A DNA stretch of 64,000 bases from Bacillota bacterium (GTDB lineage Bacteria > Bacillota > Clostridia > Acetivibrionales > DSM-1351), in NCBI GenBank assembly GCA_023393115.1, contig JAEWMS010000087.1, forward strand, positions 1 through 64,000, read 5' to 3'. Positions 61,793 to 64,000 of this stretch are shown piece by piece. The notes under the pieces were generated by a model. It made no database searches, had not been told where the DNA came from, and saw only the letters and a program-made list of their open reading frames with translations. The stretch's first letter is position 1, and every line of letters starts with the position of its first letter. The translations under genes were made by a program, and so were the position numbers.

Positions 61793-63723
61793 GTAGGTCA
61801 GAGGGAAAATTAATATCTTTTCCCTCTTTCCCCTTCATCAAACCGTGCATGCGGTTCTCTCGCACACGGCTTTCCGATATTCTTCTTCCTTCAGTATTCG
61901 CTAAATCGCAAGTCTTTGTAATCCGTTGTCGTAGATTATCTTTCGGACTTTTGAAATTCCTGCATAGCGCCTGTTATTCTGTGTTTTGTAGTTATACCAC
62001 AACGTAAATTTCTTTATGATATACCAACCCATTTTGTTAAGTTGTTTTCCTGCATTCTTTAATCCATAATAGTTTTTCATTCCAATTATCTTTGGATTGA
62101 GAATTTCTATCATCTCGTGTACGTCCAGCAACAACGTTGACCTGCTGGCAAATACACCTTTAATATTATCCCTCATCTTCTGCATGGCTTTCTTTGATGG
62201 GTATTGGTGGGTTTCACTAAACCACTGTCCTCCTGAGGTCTCTGTTTTCTTTCTTCTATGATGAAAGCCTAGAAAATCAAAGCCTTCCTTCCCATCCCAC
62301 ATGCTTGTTAATTTGGTCTTTTCAGAATGTAATTCGAGTTCTAATCTTTCCATAATGGATTTCACAGCTTTCAATACATGCTCTGCATCTTTCTTTGTTC
62401 TGCATATTACTACGAAATCATCACAATATCTTATGAGTTTCCCAAGGTGTTTGTAGTGGTAGTCCCACTTACAGTCCAGATAATGGAGGTATATGTTCGC
62501 CAAAAGTGGTGATATTACCCCACCTTGAGGACTTCCAAGCTCACTTTCAGTATACTCTCCATTTTCCATTACTCCAGCCTTTAACCATTTCCATATCATT
62601 TTTAGAATCTTTCTGTCTGATATCCTTTGTTTTACCATAAGCATTAGTTTCTCATGGTTTATGTTGTTGAAATATCCTTTGATATCAGCATCTACTATCC
62701 ACCAACCCTTTTTAGCAGTATCCTTACGAATTCTGTCTAAGGCTTGATGTGCACTCCTTTTAGGTCTGAACCCGTAGGAGCATTCTTTAAAGTCAGCTTC
62801 AAATATCGGTTCTATTACTATCTTTACCGCCATCTGAATCACTCTGTCTTTAATGATTGGTATACCTAACGGTCGTTTTTCTGTTTTGCCTTTAGGTATG
62901 TAGGTTCTTCTTACTTGCTTTGGGTGGTATGTTCCTTCTTTTAATTCCTGCTGCATCTCCTGTATGAACTTTTCCAGTCCATACCCTTCTACATCAGCAA
63001 TTGTCATCCTGTCGATACCACCTGCTCCACCGTTGGCTTTTACTCTTTTCCATGCTTCCATAAGTACGTCTTTTCGATATACTTTGTCATGCAATGCATG
63101 GAACTTTCTCTTGCTGTTTAACTTGGCTGCAAGGTATAGACTCCTTTGAAGTTTTCGAACTTTTTCTATGGTGCTGTTAGCCTTTTGGGCATTCACTCGC
63201 TCTTACCTCCTCCAGAATTCTTGAATAAAGCAGAGTTCCTTCCCTAATTACAGTTTTGTTGTCTGTAATATCATTGGTACTATGAACTCCTCCGACTCCC
63301 TCTTTGCAAGAATTCAACTTCACTTCATCAGCTTATATGATTCTTCTTTACAGCTATCGCTGTGCAAGGTAGGGTCTCTCCAGTTCCGAAACACACTTTC
63401 AATACATACCGTTTCCCATACACCGAGGGATTCTTCGATGGTGCTATCCAAGTTCTTCCTATCTTCCATGGTCTTCGCCCATATCTACAAGGCTCGACTT
63501 CCCTTTATTTCTCTGTAAACCAGAGACCTTTTTGACGATGCGGCAGAATTCACTTTATGTTACGGTCTGCATCTTCGCTCGCCCTGCTTTTTAGGCAGGT
63601 ACTTTATCCTCCCGCTCAGCACATAGCATTACTGCTATGCACCGGGATTAGCTAACGGGCTTCTTGGTAATTACCCGTGCCAGACTTTCACTGGCAAGTG
63701 TGCTCCAGCTTCGCTGGACACAC
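61793..63723 (-). mobile_element. Group II intron, about 1.93 kb
   Basis: A ribozyme retroelement on the minus strand. The 5' end is placed at GTGTG (63723-63719), fitting the GUGYG rule. Structured domains I-III run to about 63200, the maturase gene lies in domain IV, and domain V is at 61840-61872 (GCCGTG..CACGGT stem with a CGAGAGAACCG top). Domain VI (GAGGGAAAA/TTTTCCCTC, 61801-61826) precedes the 3' end at ..CCTAC (61793). It sits between a minus-strand terminator and a plus-strand terminator facing it, consistent with terminator-targeting class C introns. Exact ends and class are inferred. Confidence 0.8.
61901..63196 (-). CDS. ltrA: Group II intron reverse transcriptase/maturase
   Basis: A 431-residue intron-encoded protein that helps splicing and copies the intron into DNA. 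The reverse transcriptase domain (about 70-310) includes GIPIIKDRVIQMAVK, YGFRPKRSAHQAL, LGSPQGGVISPLLANIYL and the catalytic YCDD (about 257). A maturase X domain follows (about 325-410, FTLWYNYKTQNNRRYAG). There is no HNH endonuclease domain, so retrohoming would use nicks or replication forks. The frame is intact. The start is GTG nine bases after GGAGG. Confidence 0.95.
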   Translation of the reverse strand: MNAQKANSTIEKVRKLQRSLYLAAKLNSKRKFHALHDKVYRKDVLMEAWKRVKANGGAGGIDRMTIADVEGYGLEKFIQEMQQELKEGTYHPKQVRRTYIPKGKTEKRPLGIPIIKDRVIQMAVKIVIEPIFEADFKECSYGFRPKRSAHQALDRIRKDTAKKGWWIVDADIKGYFNNINHEKLMLMVKQRISDRKILKMIWKWLKAGVMENGEYTESELGSPQGGVISPLLANIYLHYLDCKWDYHYKHLGKLIRYCDDFVVICRTKKDAEHVLKAVKSIMERLELELHSEKTKLTSMWDGKEGFDFLGFHHRRKKTETSGGQWFSETHQYPSKKAMQKMRDNIKGVFASRSTLLLDVHEMIEILNPKIIGMKNYYGLKNAGKQLNKMGWYIIKKFTLWYNYKTQNNRRYAGISKVRKIIYDNGLQRLAI

Positions 63724-63728
63724 TATAT

Positions 63729-63768
63729 AAAAAAGGCGCCCGCGTTTTCCGCAGAAAACGCAAGCGCC
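63729..63768 (-). terminator. Terminator flanking the intron 5' end
   Basis: Minus strand GGCGCTTGCGTTTTC-TGCG-GAAAACGCGGGCGCC, then TTTTTT and ATATA, directly before the intron GTGTG. It is a strong GC-rich rho-independent terminator following a tRNA-3'-end-like sequence. Confidence 0.85.
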
Positions 63769-63791
63769 ACTGGCGTCCCGGACAGGAATCG
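63737..63791 (-). repeat. 55-bp block (terminator plus tRNA-like 3' end), copy A
   Basis: Nearly identical to 63941-63996 (one indel and about five base changes over 55). Read on the minus strand it has a T-arm-like stem GCAGG/CCTGT, then CCGGGACGCCA, then the terminator. The stem-loop carries an altered loop (CGGCGATT), and no matching 5' tRNA half is found, so this copy looks like a degenerate tRNA end rather than a working gene. Confidence 0.55.
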
Positions 63792-63932
63792 CCGCCTGCT
63801 TCGCATGCTAGTGACGTCGCCCACCCAACCTTCGGTTTCGGTTCCGGGCTCCTACTCTCACCTAAAAATGTGCATTTAGCACATTTTCTTAACGGTTCGA
63901 GCCCTACCGGGTTCGATTCCGGTTAGTATTGT

Positions 63933-63972
63933 AAAAAAAACGCCCGCGTTTTCAGCAGAAAACGCAAGCGCC
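63933..63972 (-). terminator. Terminator after the truncated tRNA-like gene
   Basis: Minus strand hairpin with the same GCGTTTTC/GAAAACGC core as the one at 63729-63768, followed by eight T. Confidence 0.82.
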
Positions 63973-63996
63973 TGATGGCGTCCCGGACATGAATCG
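63941..63996 (-). repeat. 56-bp block (terminator plus tRNA-like 3' end), copy B
   Basis: Second copy of the block at 63737-63791, offset by about 204 bases. It differs in the hairpin loop, the two or three bases joining terminator to tRNA end, and the T-stem base (CATGT instead of CCTGT). Confidence 0.6.
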
Positions 63997-64000
63997 AACC
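63976..64000 (-). tRNA. 3' end of a probable tRNA, cut by the window edge
   Basis: The minus strand reads GGTTCGATT (T-loop), then CATGT, CCGGGAC, G and CCA: a T-loop, T-stem half, 7-base acceptor half, discriminator base and encoded CCA. A rho-independent terminator follows. An acceptor ending GGGACGCCA resembles Firmicutes tRNA-Arg genes, but the anticodon lies outside the window. One T-stem pair looks mismatched, so a pseudogene is possible. Confidence 0.5.

Noticed and set aside
61504..62007. 167-residue plus-strand frame across the kinase end and intron
   Set aside because: It is in another frame of the kinase gene, then antisense to domain V and the maturase; no ribosome site.
63664..63879. 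71-residue plus-strand frame
   Set aside because: It is antisense to the terminator and tRNA-like block and has the look of common false translations of tRNA regions.
63853..63928. A 76-base plus-strand tRNA ending in CCGGGTTCGATTCCGG
   Set aside because: Only four acceptor pairs form, no anticodon arm can be drawn and the T-stem needs an 8-base loop.

Overview
The window looks like chromosome from a low-GC, anaerobic, spore-forming member of the Clostridia, most like the cellulolytic Ruminiclostridium group. This is an inference from gene content and order: split arginine/carbamoyl-phosphate genes, strong GGAGG ribosome sites, Spo0E-like, SpoVB and CwlD-type sporulation genes, a Ni-Fe CO dehydrogenase, CtsR heat-shock operators, and an nnr-alr-antitoxin-ndoA block. 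No rRNA or CRISPR array is visible.

Layout. 1-7823: the 3' end of an unknown gene, then argD-carA-carB-argF and a GNAT acetyltransferase. The spacers here are full of palindromic leader elements. 7874-19281 (minus strand): a chemosensory operon transcribed cheY-cheA-cheW-MCP-cheR-cheB-cheD-hybrid kinase-receiver-cheX, with a consensus promoter at 19404-19432. 19497-23755 (minus): a GGDEF-EAL c-di-GMP enzyme, a dCache chemoreceptor and a tiny Spo0E-like gene. 23945-27502 (minus): an AraC-type response regulator and a sensor kinase with a substrate-binding-protein-like sensor, divergent from a solitary CO dehydrogenase (27771-29903) whose D-cluster motif is of the short CX2C type.

30009-35390 (minus): another chemoreceptor, a YitT membrane protein and a polar amino-acid ABC importer. 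35497-44035: a small unknown gene, a WecG/TagA glycosyltransferase, a membrane-anchored FAD oxidoreductase, a secreted coiled-coil protein, the NdoA toxin/antitoxin pair, alanine racemase, NAD(P)HX repair enzyme and a coiled-coil protein. 44148-51733 (plus): a surface-polysaccharide cluster with pyruvyl transferase, flippase, FrhB-like Fe-S protein, GT2, DUF4330 protein and O-antigen ligase/polymerase.

51790-58306: NudC-type Nudix hydrolase, CtsR-controlled Hsp20, SpoVB flippase, a long structured spacer, an NlpC/P60 hydrolase, a CwlD-like amidase and DusB. 58323-61709: LemA and a lipoprotein, divergent from a LytTR regulator and GHKL kinase, with 21-bp direct repeats between them. 61793-63723: a group II intron with its maturase, lying between two facing terminators. 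The window ends in a repeated block of tRNA-3'-end-like sequence plus terminator, and a truncated tRNA-like gene.

The main themes are environmental sensing (three MCPs, four histidine kinases besides CheA, c-di-GMP turnover), envelope building and sporulation. Most tentative are RNA boundaries, tRNA identity and the functions of the small hypothetical genes.
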